Under the pieces are notes generated by a model. It was not told where the DNA came from. It made no database searches and worked only from the letters and a program-made list of their open reading frames with translations. From the NCBI GenBank assembly GCA_037439425.1, contig JBBIWA010000028.1, positions 1-58,722 on the forward strand: a stretch of DNA of 58,722 bases, read 5' to 3'. Shown piece by piece: positions 26,888-34,761 of the stretch. A program made the position numbers and the translations under genes. How positions within the stretch are numbered: the first letter of the stretch is position 1; every line of letters begins with the position of its first letter. The DNA is from JBBIWA01 sp037439425. GTDB lineage: Bacteria > Acidobacteriota > Blastocatellia > RBC074.

Positions 26888-27661
26888 ATGAGAGTTGAAA
26901 AATTCCTGGCCTGGGGTGTGCATATCTACACAGCGATGGGACTGGTGGTTGCTGCTGCAATCGTAGCCTCGCTGGTGCGCGGCGGAGAAGCTTCTTTTCG
27001 CTCGGCATTTGCGCTGATGGCGCTGGCAACCATTATTGACGCAACCGACGGATGGCTGGCGCGACGCGCGCGCGTAAAAGAAGTGACGCCCGGTTTTGAT
27101 GGGCGGCGACTGGATGACCTGATTGATTTTCAGACTTACACCACGCTGCCGCTGCTGCTGTTGTGGCGAGCGGCAGTGTTGCCTGCTGAGCAGGCGTGGT
27201 GGTTGGTATTGCCGCTGCTGGCCAGCGCCTACGGGTTTTGCCAGGTTAAGGCTAAAACCGACGATGGATACTTTTTAGGTTTCCCGTCATACTGGAACAT
27301 CGTCGCCTTCTATCTCTACCTGCTCAGGCCACCAGTCTGGTTATCGCTCACCGTCATCATTGTGCTATCCCTGCTCACTTTTGTGCCTACGCGTTACCTC
27401 TATCCATCACAGCGCGGGCCGCTGAGCCGGTTGACGATTTGGTTAGGCATCGTCTGGGCCGCGATAGTGGTGGTAATTTTGGCGCGCCTGCCGGAGAAGC
27501 AAATGACACTGATAATGGTCTCGCTTGCTTATCCGGCCTATTACCTGGTGGTCTCGTGGGTGATCTCGTGGCGTTATTGGCGCGGCAGCTATGGACAATC
27601 ATCGCACTCACAGCATAGACTTGCGACGTTAGCCACCAAAACGCGCCGGAGCGAGGACTGA
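26888..27661 (+). CDS. pcs: Phosphatidylcholine synthase (CDP-alcohol phosphatidyltransferase)
   Basis: This 257-residue protein, with about eight hydrophobic segments, would condense CDP-diacylglycerol with choline to form phosphatidylcholine in the inner membrane. The CDP-alcohol signature is complete: Asp51, Asp54-Gly55, Ala58-Arg59, Gly72, Asp76 and Asp80. The 12-residue gap between AR and G, and the segments RARVKEVTPGFDGRRLDD, KTDDGYFLGFPSYWNIVAFY and LLTFVPTRYLYP, match the Pcs branch (as in Sinorhizobium) rather than the PgsA or PssA branches. It lies directly after the decayed defence island and four bases before the acyl-CoA dehydrogenase gene. The CHT1-like symporter at 21670 could supply its choline. 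Confidence 0.85.
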   Translation: MRVEKFLAWGVHIYTAMGLVVAAAIVASLVRGGEASFRSAFALMALATIIDATDGWLARRARVKEVTPGFDGRRLDDLIDFQTYTTLPLLLLWRAAVLPAEQAWWLVLPLLASAYGFCQVKAKTDDGYFLGFPSYWNIVAFYLYLLRPPVWLSLTVIIVLSLLTFVPTRYLYPSQRGPLSRLTIWLGIVWAAIVVVILARLPEKQMTLIMVSLAYPAYYLVVSWVISWRYWRGSYGQSSHSQHRLATLATKTRRSED

Positions 27662-27665
27662 ATTT

Positions 27666-28823
27666 ATGTTCGCCCCTGACAAGATGCAGCAGCATATCGT
27701 CAGCAGCATCCGCGAGTTTGTCGAGCGCGAGGTCATCCCTGTCGCCAGCGAGCTGGAGCAGCGGGACGAGTATCCTCACCAGATTGTCGAGCGCATGAAA
27801 GAATTCGGCCTCTTTGGTGCGAATGTGCCGGAGGAGTACGGCGGCCTCGGTTTGAGCAATACAACCTTCGCGATGATCGTCGAGGAACTCGCGCGCGGCT
27901 GGATGAGCATCGTTGGCCCGATTGGCACGCATTCGGTGATTTGTGACATCCTCAACCGCTTTGGCACCGAAGAGCAGAAACGTGAATTTCTACCAGGACT
28001 GGCCAGTGGTGAGCGGCGCGGCGGGCTGGCTCTGTCAGAAGCTGATGCGGGCACTGATGTGCAACGCATCAGGACCGTGGCCACTCGCGTAGATGGCGGT
28101 TACCTGATCAACGGCTCGAAGATGTGGATCACCAATGGCCGCTATGGCAACACCTTTGTACTGGCAGCCAAGACTGATCCGCAGGCTGATCCACCTTTCA
28201 AAGGCATCTCCGCCTTCATCATTGAAAAGGGCGGCGCAGGGTTCAAAGTCGCGCGCGATATAGACAAGCTGGGTTACAAAGGCGTCGAGACCTGTGAGCT
28301 CTATTTTGAGAATTTCTTCGTGCCGGCGAAAAACCTGATCGGCAGACGCGAAGGCGAAGGCTTCAAACAAATCATGACTGGTCTGGAGAGCGAGCGCATC
28401 AACGTGGCCGCGCGTGGGGTGGGGCTAGCGCGCGCCGCGTTTGAAGACGCGATCTACTACGCGCAGCAACGTCACACCTTCGGCAAACCGATCTGTGAAC
28501 ATCAAACGATTCAGATCAAGTTGGCTGAGATGGCCACCAGGATTGAAGCCGCGCGGCTGCTCGTCTATTCAGCCGCAGAGAAGAAAGACCGGGGCGAACG
28601 TTGTGATCTTGAAGTGGGGATGGCCAAGCTGTTTGCGACTGAAACTGCGCAAGAGGTCGCGCTCGAAGCCCTGCGCATTCACGGCGGCGCAGGTTACTCG
28701 AAGGACTTTCGTGTCGAGCGGTACTACCGCGATGCGCCGCTGCTCGTGATTGGCGGCGGAACAAATGAGCTGCAACGGTTGATCATTGCTCGCAGGCTGA
28801 TCGAGAAGTATCCGGTCAAGTGA
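27666..28823 (+). CDS. Acyl-CoA dehydrogenase, isovaleryl-CoA/long-chain type
   Basis: This 385-residue FAD enzyme has full acyl-CoA dehydrogenase length with the signatures LALSEADAGTDV, KMWITNGRYGNTFV and a C-terminal GGGTNELQRLIIAR. The position that holds the catalytic Glu in medium- and short-chain enzymes is Gly here (IGGGTNE). Instead Glu243 in GLESERINVA aligns with the Glu used as base by isovaleryl-CoA dehydrogenase and the long-chain enzymes. It is followed closely by MaoC and CitE-like genes, an order I recall from the mycobacterial fadE19-Rv2499c-citE leucine-degradation cluster. Branched-chain acyl-CoA oxidation is thus the best guess. Confidence 0.93.
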   Translation: MFAPDKMQQHIVSSIREFVEREVIPVASELEQRDEYPHQIVERMKEFGLFGANVPEEYGGLGLSNTTFAMIVEELARGWMSIVGPIGTHSVICDILNRFGTEEQKREFLPGLASGERRGGLALSEADAGTDVQRIRTVATRVDGGYLINGSKMWITNGRYGNTFVLAAKTDPQADPPFKGISAFIIEKGGAGFKVARDIDKLGYKGVETCELYFENFFVPAKNLIGRREGEGFKQIMTGLESERINVAARGVGLARAAFEDAIYYAQQRHTFGKPICEHQTIQIKLAEMATRIEAARLLVYSAAEKKDRGERCDLEVGMAKLFATETAQEVALEALRIHGGAGYSKDFRVERYYRDAPLLVIGGGTNELQRLIIARRLIEKYPVK

Positions 28824-28829
28824 GACGCC

Positions 28830-29291
28830 ATGGGCTACGGGAGATACTACGAAGAGTTCCATATCGGCGATGTCTACCAGCACTGGCCAGGCCGCACCGT
28901 GACGGAGTTTGATGACACCTGGTTCAGCTTGATGACGATGAACCAGAACCCGCTGCACATAGATGAGCATTACGCGCAAAGCACACAGCACGGGCGGCGG
29001 CTGGTCAATGGTACCTTCATCTTCGCGCTTGCCGTTGGCATGTCAGTCGCCGATGTGAGTGGGCGCTGCATCGCCAATCTCGAGTACGAATACATCAAAC
29101 ACCTCGCGCCGACTTTTCACGGCGACACGATCTACGCCGAGACGGAAGTGCTCGACAAGCGCGAGTCCGAGAGCAAACCGGATCGCGGGATCGTCTATGT
29201 CGAGACGCGCGCGCGCAATCAACGCGGCGAAGTCGTGCTCGTCTTCCGCCGCCGCGTGCTCGTGCCGAAGCAGCATCCGGGCAAGGAGTGA
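28830..29291 (+). CDS. MaoC-like (R)-specific enoyl-CoA hydratase
   Basis: This 153-residue single hot-dog protein opens with YYEEFHIGDVYQHWPGRTVTEFD and contains the hydratase-2 motif FSLMTMNQNPLHIDEHYAQ, whose Asp/Asn-His pair forms the active site, then GTFIFALAVGMSV. It begins six bases after the dehydrogenase stop and its TGA overlaps the upstream region of the CitE-like gene, so the three genes form a tight operon. It should hydrate the enoyl-CoA made by the dehydrogenase. The substrate chain is unknown; a branched C5 or C6 unit is inferred from the operon. Confidence 0.92.
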   Translation: MGYGRYYEEFHIGDVYQHWPGRTVTEFDDTWFSLMTMNQNPLHIDEHYAQSTQHGRRLVNGTFIFALAVGMSVADVSGRCIANLEYEYIKHLAPTFHGDTIYAETEVLDKRESESKPDRGIVYVETRARNQRGEVVLVFRRRVLVPKQHPGKE

Positions 29292-29296
29292 GAGCG

Positions 29297-30139
29297 ATGC
29301 GGAGTTTGCTCTACGTTCCGGGCGTGTCAGAGAAGATGATCCTCAAAGCGCGTGACTTGGCCTCTGACGCTTTGATCCTTGACCTCGAAGATGCAATTGC
29401 GCCGGAACAGAAAATTGAAGCTCGGGCGACGGTTGCGCGCCTGCTAGGCGAAGTCGATTTCGGAGACAAGCAGCTCTTTGTCCGCATCAATGCTTTAAAT
29501 ACCAGCTATGGCTTCGAAGATGTGTGCGCCGTCGCAGGGTTGCGCGCAGTTGGGATTGTGATTCCCAAGGTTGAAGGGGCCTACGATGTGACGACGGTGA
29601 GTCAGATTTTGGCAAGTCATGACACAGCAGGTGAAGAGAGCAGTAAGATTCTCTGCCTGATCGAGTCGCCGCGCGGCGTGATTGCCAGTCACGAGATCGC
29701 AGCTACCAATCCAATGGTCGCTGGACTGATCTTCGGCTCGGCCGATTTATCGCGCGAGCTGGGATGTGTGTTAACTGAAGGCGAGCCGGAGTTGCTGTTT
29801 GCGCGCGCTCAAGTGCTGCTGGCTGCGCGTGCGGCCGGAGTGGCAGCCTTTGACTCGCCCCATTTCATCATCAATGATCTTGAGGGATTACGCCGCGCCA
29901 GTCAGGCAGCCAGAAATCTGGGTTACGATGGCAAAACGGTGATCCATCCTTCGCATCTCGCCATTGTCAACGAAGTCTTTTCGCCAACACCAGAAGAGAT
30001 CGCCGAAGCTCGGCGTATTGTCGCCGCAATGGAAGCAGCCAGTGCTGAAGGGCGCGGCGCAATTACTTTAGATGGGCGCCTGATTGATCAGGTGCATCTA
30101 GCCCACGCCAGGAAGATTTTGAGTCGGGCGCGCAGATAA
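29297..30139 (+). CDS. CitE-like beta-hydroxyacyl-CoA lyase (HpcH/HpaI superfamily)
   Basis: The protein has 280 residues from the ATG at 29297, eight bases after AAGGAG; a GTG at 29288 is in frame but the family's usual N-terminus is the MRSLLYVPG found here. Family motifs include DALILDLEDAIAPEQK, LIESPRGVIASHEIA and FGSADLSRELG, with the magnesium-binding Glu and Asp in place. It would cleave a beta-hydroxyacyl-CoA such as citramalyl-, malyl- or 3-hydroxy-3-methylglutaryl-CoA. No citrate-lyase alpha or gamma genes are near, which argues against true citrate lyase. As the last gene of the dehydrogenase-MaoC-CitE operon it would carry out the final cleavage. Confidence 0.88.
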   Translation: MRSLLYVPGVSEKMILKARDLASDALILDLEDAIAPEQKIEARATVARLLGEVDFGDKQLFVRINALNTSYGFEDVCAVAGLRAVGIVIPKVEGAYDVTTVSQILASHDTAGEESSKILCLIESPRGVIASHEIAATNPMVAGLIFGSADLSRELGCVLTEGEPELLFARAQVLLAARAAGVAAFDSPHFIINDLEGLRRASQAARNLGYDGKTVIHPSHLAIVNEVFSPTPEEIAEARRIVAAMEAASAEGRGAITLDGRLIDQVHLAHARKILSRARR

Positions 30140-30337
30140 AGTCTGGCTTGACGCTGATTCGCTCTTTCAAAACTAAGATGCCACTGCTGAGCTGAAATCT
30201 CTCCTGCCCGGTGAGCGGTTCATTCATTTGCCCACAGCCTTTGTACCTTACGAAGTCCGGAAGTAGCAAGCGGTGCACAGTGAGGAAGAAGGGGAAATCT
30301 GCGAACCCCAAAACCATGAAACCGAAAAGGAGGGAAT

Positions 30338-31111
30338 ATGAAACGAATCATCGCCTTCGTTTATGGGGTGATTGCGTACGCAGTCTTCTTTGTGACTTTC
30401 CTGTACGCGATTGGCTTTGTGGGCAACCTGGTAGTGCCTAAGTCAATTGATCAGCCCGATACAGGGGAGGCCTTCGGCTCAGCGTTGCTCATCAATGCAG
30501 TGTTGCTTGGCCTCTTTGCCGTTCAGCACAGCGTGATGGCGCGGCAAGGCTTCAAGCAATGGTGGACCAAGATTGTCCCGCAGCCAGTTGAACGCAGCAC
30601 CTACGTATTGATCTCGAGCCTCTTGCTCGTGCTGCTCTTCTGGCAGTTACGACCGATGCTGGGTGAAGTTTGGAAGGTCGAGAACCCCACGGGAGAGCTT
30701 ATCCTGCAGGTGCTTTTCTGGCTCGGCTGGCTGACGGTATTACTGAGCACGTTTATGATCGATCACTTCGATCTGTTCGGACTGCGGCAGGTCTACCTGT
30801 ACTTGCGCGGCCAAGAGTACACCCCTGTAGGACTCAAGACGCCAGCGCTTTATCGCTACGTGCGCCATCCGATCATGCTGGGCTTCATCATTGCATTCTG
30901 GGCGACGCCAGTGATGACTGTGGGCCACCTGATCTTCGCGATTGCGACGACAGCTTACATGCTCGTCGCGATCCAGTTTGAAGAACGCGACCTGGTGAGC
31001 TTTCACGGTGAAGCCTATGAGCAGTATCGACAGCAGGTCTCGATGATCATTCCGTTGCCGAGGAAAAAGAAGCAACTCGCTCCTACTGAGAGGAAAGCGA
31101 GTTCAGCTTAG
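30338..31111 (+). CDS. mddA: Methanethiol S-methyltransferase MddA (NnrU family)
   Basis: This 257-residue integral membrane protein has about six helices. Its N-terminal FVTFLYAIGFVGNLVVPKSI, the FAVQHSVMARQGFKQ stretch and the C-terminal TPALYRYVRHPIMLGFIIAF match what I know of MddA from Pseudomonas deceptionensis, which methylates methanethiol with S-adenosylmethionine to release dimethyl sulfide. RHP and the following FEERDLVSFHGEAYEQYR resemble the SAM-binding region of the isoprenylcysteine methyltransferase fold. AGGAGG precedes the ATG by seven bases. The 198-bp upstream spacer has no gene. It appears to be a single-gene unit followed by palindromic repeats. A related NnrU-type methyltransferase with another thiol substrate is the alternative. 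Confidence 0.82.
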   Translation: MKRIIAFVYGVIAYAVFFVTFLYAIGFVGNLVVPKSIDQPDTGEAFGSALLINAVLLGLFAVQHSVMARQGFKQWWTKIVPQPVERSTYVLISSLLLVLLFWQLRPMLGEVWKVENPTGELILQVLFWLGWLTVLLSTFMIDHFDLFGLRQVYLYLRGQEYTPVGLKTPALYRYVRHPIMLGFIIAFWATPVMTVGHLIFAIATTAYMLVAIQFEERDLVSFHGEAYEQYRQQVSMIIPLPRKKKQLAPTERKASSA

Positions 31112-31131
31112 AGCGATTTTCGTGGCCTTTG

Positions 31132-31188
31132 CCTGGGAGCCGCCCGCATCTTGCGGGTTACTGCACGCTGGAAGCGTGCGCTCCCAGG
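31132..31188 (+). repeat. Palindromic intergenic element, copy A
   Basis: CCTGGGAGC at 31132-31140 and GCTCCCAGG at 31180-31188 are perfect inverted ends. GCACGCT/AGCGTGC at 31163-31169 and 31173-31179 form an inner hairpin with a three-base loop. The element lies 21 bp after mddA and may also end its transcript. Confidence 0.7.
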
Positions 31189-31290
31189 GGAAGCTCGTTC
31201 GCAAACCGCTCTAAATAGAAAGTTCCGCCGCAACTGGCTTGAGATGGGCTTTTCTGATATGTCGTCTTCGACGACGCCCTGAAAGCGATG

Positions 31291-31377
31291 CTGGGTACGC
31301 ACGCTTGCGAGCGTGCTCGGTCCACAGTAATGACTTGCTTAGCGAAGATGGGCACGCAAGGATGCGTGCGTACCCAG
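31291..31377 (+). repeat. Palindromic intergenic element, copy B
   Basis: CTGGGTACGCACGC at 31291-31304 is perfectly inverted at 31364-31377, enclosing 59 bases with an inner GCACGC/GCGTGC pair at its left side. It ends 22 bp before the acyl-CoA dehydrogenase start, just ahead of its ribosome-binding site, so it will be transcribed in the leader of that gene if the promoter is upstream. Confidence 0.75.
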
Positions 31378-31399
31378 GACTTTCTGAGGAGGAGGTGTA

Positions 31400-33160
31400 A
31401 TGAGTACCGCATTCAAAGAACTGGATCAGACTCTACAAGATGCATCACAGGCTGTCGCGCAAGGGCGCTCAGCGATGGCTGATTGGGAGCGCGCTCAGCC
31501 TGACAATTACTACGAGTCTGACCGCAATCTGCAGTACCTGCTGGAGTTTTATTGGGGCGCGGAGAGACTGCAATCACACGCGGCGCAGCTTTCCAAATTC
31601 GGACGCGAAGCGGCGACGATAGTTGATCCAGCGGTGCGGCGAACCAACCTGAATGAAAACCTGCCGAGACTTGATCGCTTCTCGGCAATCGGTGAGCGCA
31701 CCGAAGAGGTCGCCCATTCGCCAGATCACGACCTGGCGGGACGATACATCTATGGTTCCGGAGCGATGTCTGTCTATGCTCAGCCTGAGTCGAATCTATT
31801 GGCGCTAGCGCTCTTTTATCTCTCATCATACAACGGTGAAGCCGGGCACAATTGCCCGCTGGCTTGCACTGCGGGAGTGATCAAGACCTTGCAGCAAGTG
31901 GGTAGCGAAGAGTTGAAAGCGAAATATTTGCCTCGCTTGTTGGATGCTGATTACAGCAGGCGCTTTCACGGAGCGCAGTTCCTGACCGAAGTTCAAGGCG
32001 GCTCGGATGTGGGCGCCAATGCCTGCCTGGCCACGCCGCTGGATCGCGAGAAAGGCACCTGGCTGATCAATGGTGAGAAGTGGTTCTGCTCGAATGTCAC
32101 GGCCGATCTAGTCTTGATCACGGCGCGGCCAGAAGGCGCTGCGTCCGGAACCAGAGGGTTGGGACTGTTTCTGGTGCCGCGGCGGCTGGATGATGGTTCG
32201 CTCAATGGGGTGCACATCCGGCGCTTGAAAGATAAACTGGGGACGCGCTCGCTGGCGACTGCGGAGGTGGATTTCCGCGATGCGCTCGCTTATCAGGTTG
32301 GCGCGCTCGAACGCGGGTTCAATCACGTCATGGATTTCGTCATCAACACCTCGCGTCTCTACAATGCGATTGGGTCAGCCGGGGCAGCGCGGCGAGCTTA
32401 TGTGGTAGCACAAACCTACGCGCAGCATCGCCAGGCGTTTGGCGCACCGATCGGCAGCTTTCCTCTGGTGCAGGAGGCACTGGCCGAGATGCGCCTGGAG
32501 ACGATGGCTATCTGCTCTGGCAGCTTCTATCTGGTGCACCTGCGCGATCTGATCGAAGCCGGGAAGGCCAGCGACCGCGATGCGCGTTTCTTCCGTCTGG
32601 CAGTCAATCTGAACAAGTATCGCAGTTCTATTTCGGCGACAGATGTAATCCGTCGCGGCATTGAAGTGCTGGGTGGTAACGGCACGATCGAAACCTTCTC
32701 GGTGCTACCGCGCCTGCTCAGAGATAGCATTATTTTTGAAGCTTGGGAGGGCGCGCACAACACGCTGCTGGCGCAGTCGCTGCGCGACATTCGCCGGTTT
32801 CAACTGCACGAGGACTTTTGCGCGCGACTGGCGGAGATGTTCTCAGCTCTTAACGATCTCGTTGAGATTCGCGCCAAAGCTTTGGAGCAGGCTGAGGCAT
32901 TACGAGCAGAGGTTGATTCACTGATAGCAGAGGATGAATTAAGCGTCAGCGTGTTTTTCCGGTTACTGGCAGACAGGATGGTCTATCTGTTCTATGCGGC
33001 CTGTTTGGCGCGCGAGGCTGAGTGGGAAGAGACCCAAAAAGGCGATACGAGCAAACGAGCAGTTGTTGAGCTATTCTGGCAACGCCGGATTGAAGGAGCA
33101 ACGAGCAAGCAGGTCCCGAATTACCTGCGGCGCATTGCGGAGCTCAGTTCAACGATCTAA
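31400..33160 (+). CDS. Acyl-CoA dehydrogenase, AidB/long-form type
   Basis: This 586-residue flavoprotein of the extended acyl-CoA dehydrogenase class has an N-terminal extension of about 130 residues, then GAQFLTEVQGGSDVGAN (flavin- and substrate-binding), WLINGEKWFCSN and a C-terminal LLRDSIIFEAWEGAHNTLLA, where the Glu in WEGAHN aligns with the medium-chain catalytic base. The last 130 residues form an extra helical domain as in AidB and FadE-type enzymes. GAGGAGGAGG precedes the ATG. It stands alone between two palindromic elements. Fatty-acid oxidation is likely; an AidB-like alkylation-protection role cannot be excluded. Confidence 0.9.
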   Translation: MSTAFKELDQTLQDASQAVAQGRSAMADWERAQPDNYYESDRNLQYLLEFYWGAERLQSHAAQLSKFGREAATIVDPAVRRTNLNENLPRLDRFSAIGERTEEVAHSPDHDLAGRYIYGSGAMSVYAQPESNLLALALFYLSSYNGEAGHNCPLACTAGVIKTLQQVGSEELKAKYLPRLLDADYSRRFHGAQFLTEVQGGSDVGANACLATPLDREKGTWLINGEKWFCSNVTADLVLITARPEGAASGTRGLGLFLVPRRLDDGSLNGVHIRRLKDKLGTRSLATAEVDFRDALAYQVGALERGFNHVMDFVINTSRLYNAIGSAGAARRAYVVAQTYAQHRQAFGAPIGSFPLVQEALAEMRLETMAICSGSFYLVHLRDLIEAGKASDRDARFFRLAVNLNKYRSSISATDVIRRGIEVLGGNGTIETFSVLPRLLRDSIIFEAWEGAHNTLLAQSLRDIRRFQLHEDFCARLAEMFSALNDLVEIRAKALEQAEALRAEVDSLIAEDELSVSVFFRLLADRMVYLFYAACLAREAEWEETQKGDTSKRAVVELFWQRRIEGATSKQVPNYLRRIAELSSTI

Positions 33161-33168
33161 TGAAGACT

Positions 33169-33256
33169 CCTGGGTACGCACGCTTCCAGCGTGCCTTGTT
33201 TTCCGAGCAGAGCGCAGTTGTCAAAGGTGAGCAAACAAGATGTGTGCATGCCCAGG
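33169..33256 (+). repeat. Palindromic intergenic element, copy C
   Basis: It begins CCTGGGTACGCACGCTTCCA at 33169 and ends TGTGTGCATGCCCAGG at 33256; the two ends are imperfect inverted repeats of the same design as copies A and B. It fills almost all of the space between the acyl-CoA dehydrogenase and the LLM oxidoreductase. Confidence 0.7.
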
Positions 33257-33277
33257 GATTAGCTGAGGAGGGTAAAG

Positions 33278-34303
33278 ATGCGGCTTGGTTTGAATTTTGG
33301 TTATTGGGGCTCTGGCCCCGCTGATAATGTAGCGCTGGCACAGGAAGCAGAGAGGTTAGGTTTTCACTCGATCTGGACTGCTGAGGCTTATGGTTCGGAT
33401 TGTGTTACGCCGTTGACTTGGCTCGCGGCGAAGACCGAAAAGATTAAAGTTGGCACAGCTATTATGCAGATGCCTGCACGCACGCCAGCGATGACGGCGA
33501 TGACGGCCGCGACGCTAGATTGGTTGACCGGCGGACGGGTATTGCTGGGCCTGGGCGTATCAGGGCCGCAAGTGGTCGAGGGATGGCACGGCGTGCCTTA
33601 CGGCAAACCACTGGGGCGCGCGCGCGAATACATCTCGATTGTGCGTACCATTCTAAAGCGCGAGAAGCCGCTGGAGCATCACGGCGAACACTATGACATC
33701 CCTTATCGGGGTGGCACCGGACTGGGTAAGCCGCTCAAGCTGATTATTCATCCGCTGCGCCCCGAGATTCCAATCTATCTGGCGGCTGTTGGTCCGAAGA
33801 ACGTGGCCTTAGCGGCGGAGATCGCCGATGGCTGGTTGCCGGTCTTCTTCTCTCCGGATCGTATGAATATCTACCGCCAGTGGCTCGACGAAGGATTTGC
33901 GCGCGCAGGTAATGGAAAGAGCCTGTCGAATTTCGACATCGCACCGACAGTCAGCGTGGTTATGGGCAATGATGTGAATGCCTGCCTGAGCGCGGTCAAG
34001 CCGCATCTGGCGCTCTACATCGGTGGGATGGGCGCACGGGAGAAGAACTTTTACTTCAACATCGCCTGCCGCTATGGTTATGAAGAAGCCGCGCACCGGA
34101 TCCAAGACCTGTATTTGCAGGGCAAGAAAGAAGAGGCCGCAGCTGCTGTGCCGGACGCGCTGGTTGATGAGGTCGCCTTGTGTGGACCCAAGGAGCGCAT
34201 TGCTGAACGCATCTCAGCTTGGCGCGCTAGCGGCATCACCACGCTGATCTGCGGCACTTCCAGCCTCGAGACCTTGCGGGTGATGGCAGAACTCGCACTT
34301 TGA
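33278..34303 (+). CDS. LLM-class F420/FMN-dependent oxidoreductase
   Basis: This 341-residue TIM-barrel protein of the luciferase-like monooxygenase class begins MRLGLNFGYWGSG and has AERLGFHSIWTAEAYGSD, TPAMTAMTAATLDWLTGGR and LLGLGVSGPQVVEGWHG. These resemble F420-dependent reductases and dehydrogenases more than bacterial luciferase. IPIYLAAVGPKNVALAAEIADG is the typical cofactor-binding strand region. It follows the palindromic element C and is preceded by GAGGAGGG. Cofactor choice (F420 or FMN) cannot be settled here. The neighbouring acyl-CoA dehydrogenase suggests a role in lipid metabolism, but only by proximity. Confidence 0.9.
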   Translation: MRLGLNFGYWGSGPADNVALAQEAERLGFHSIWTAEAYGSDCVTPLTWLAAKTEKIKVGTAIMQMPARTPAMTAMTAATLDWLTGGRVLLGLGVSGPQVVEGWHGVPYGKPLGRAREYISIVRTILKREKPLEHHGEHYDIPYRGGTGLGKPLKLIIHPLRPEIPIYLAAVGPKNVALAAEIADGWLPVFFSPDRMNIYRQWLDEGFARAGNGKSLSNFDIAPTVSVVMGNDVNACLSAVKPHLALYIGGMGAREKNFYFNIACRYGYEEAAHRIQDLYLQGKKEEAAAAVPDALVDEVALCGPKERIAERISAWRASGITTLICGTSSLETLRVMAELAL

Positions 34304-34761
34304 AGATCCAATCTTTAAGAGTGCAGATTGACTAGTGCCAACTCTGATCAGCTGTGCCTTAAACGAACCAGCGCTGGGTTTATGGCCGCCGAGCAAAGGT
34401 GAATTTAGTTTAGTTTGGCTTCCCATCTTTGACGGACTGGGGTTATAATCTCGGCCAGTACGGATAGAAATCGCAAAGCTGAGAGAGATTCGGTTCTTAA
34501 CCGATCTTTCACCTTCTTGAAGTGACGCGAAGCGGTTCCAAAGACTTTGCGCTTCTTCGTGAAGGAGCCTGATTGCAGCGCTGCGATCAGTTTTCTGAAG
34601 GGTGTTAGAGAAGCTGGCGAATGCCCCCCTCCGAAGCCATCCGATTCTCTTAGCGCCTCACTAATCAACCGGCAAAAACTGTGAAGCAGTTCAGTCCAGG
34701 TGCCCCCGATCGGATAACCCGGACTCTCTGCCGAGAGTCCATTTGAAGAGGAGTGAGGACT
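34304..34761. other. Intergenic stretch, no gene recognised
   Basis: No supportable gene on either strand. TATAAT occurs at 34444-34449 but the only TTGAC-like box lies nine bases upstream, too close for a canonical promoter. The stretch ends with AGAGGAG at 34747-34753, the ribosome-binding site of the next gene. Confidence 0.5.

Noticed and set aside
34430..34449. TTGACG...TATAAT as a promoter for 34762
   Set aside because: The spacing is only nine bases, and it lies about 310 bases upstream of the start, so it does not form a usual sigma70 promoter.
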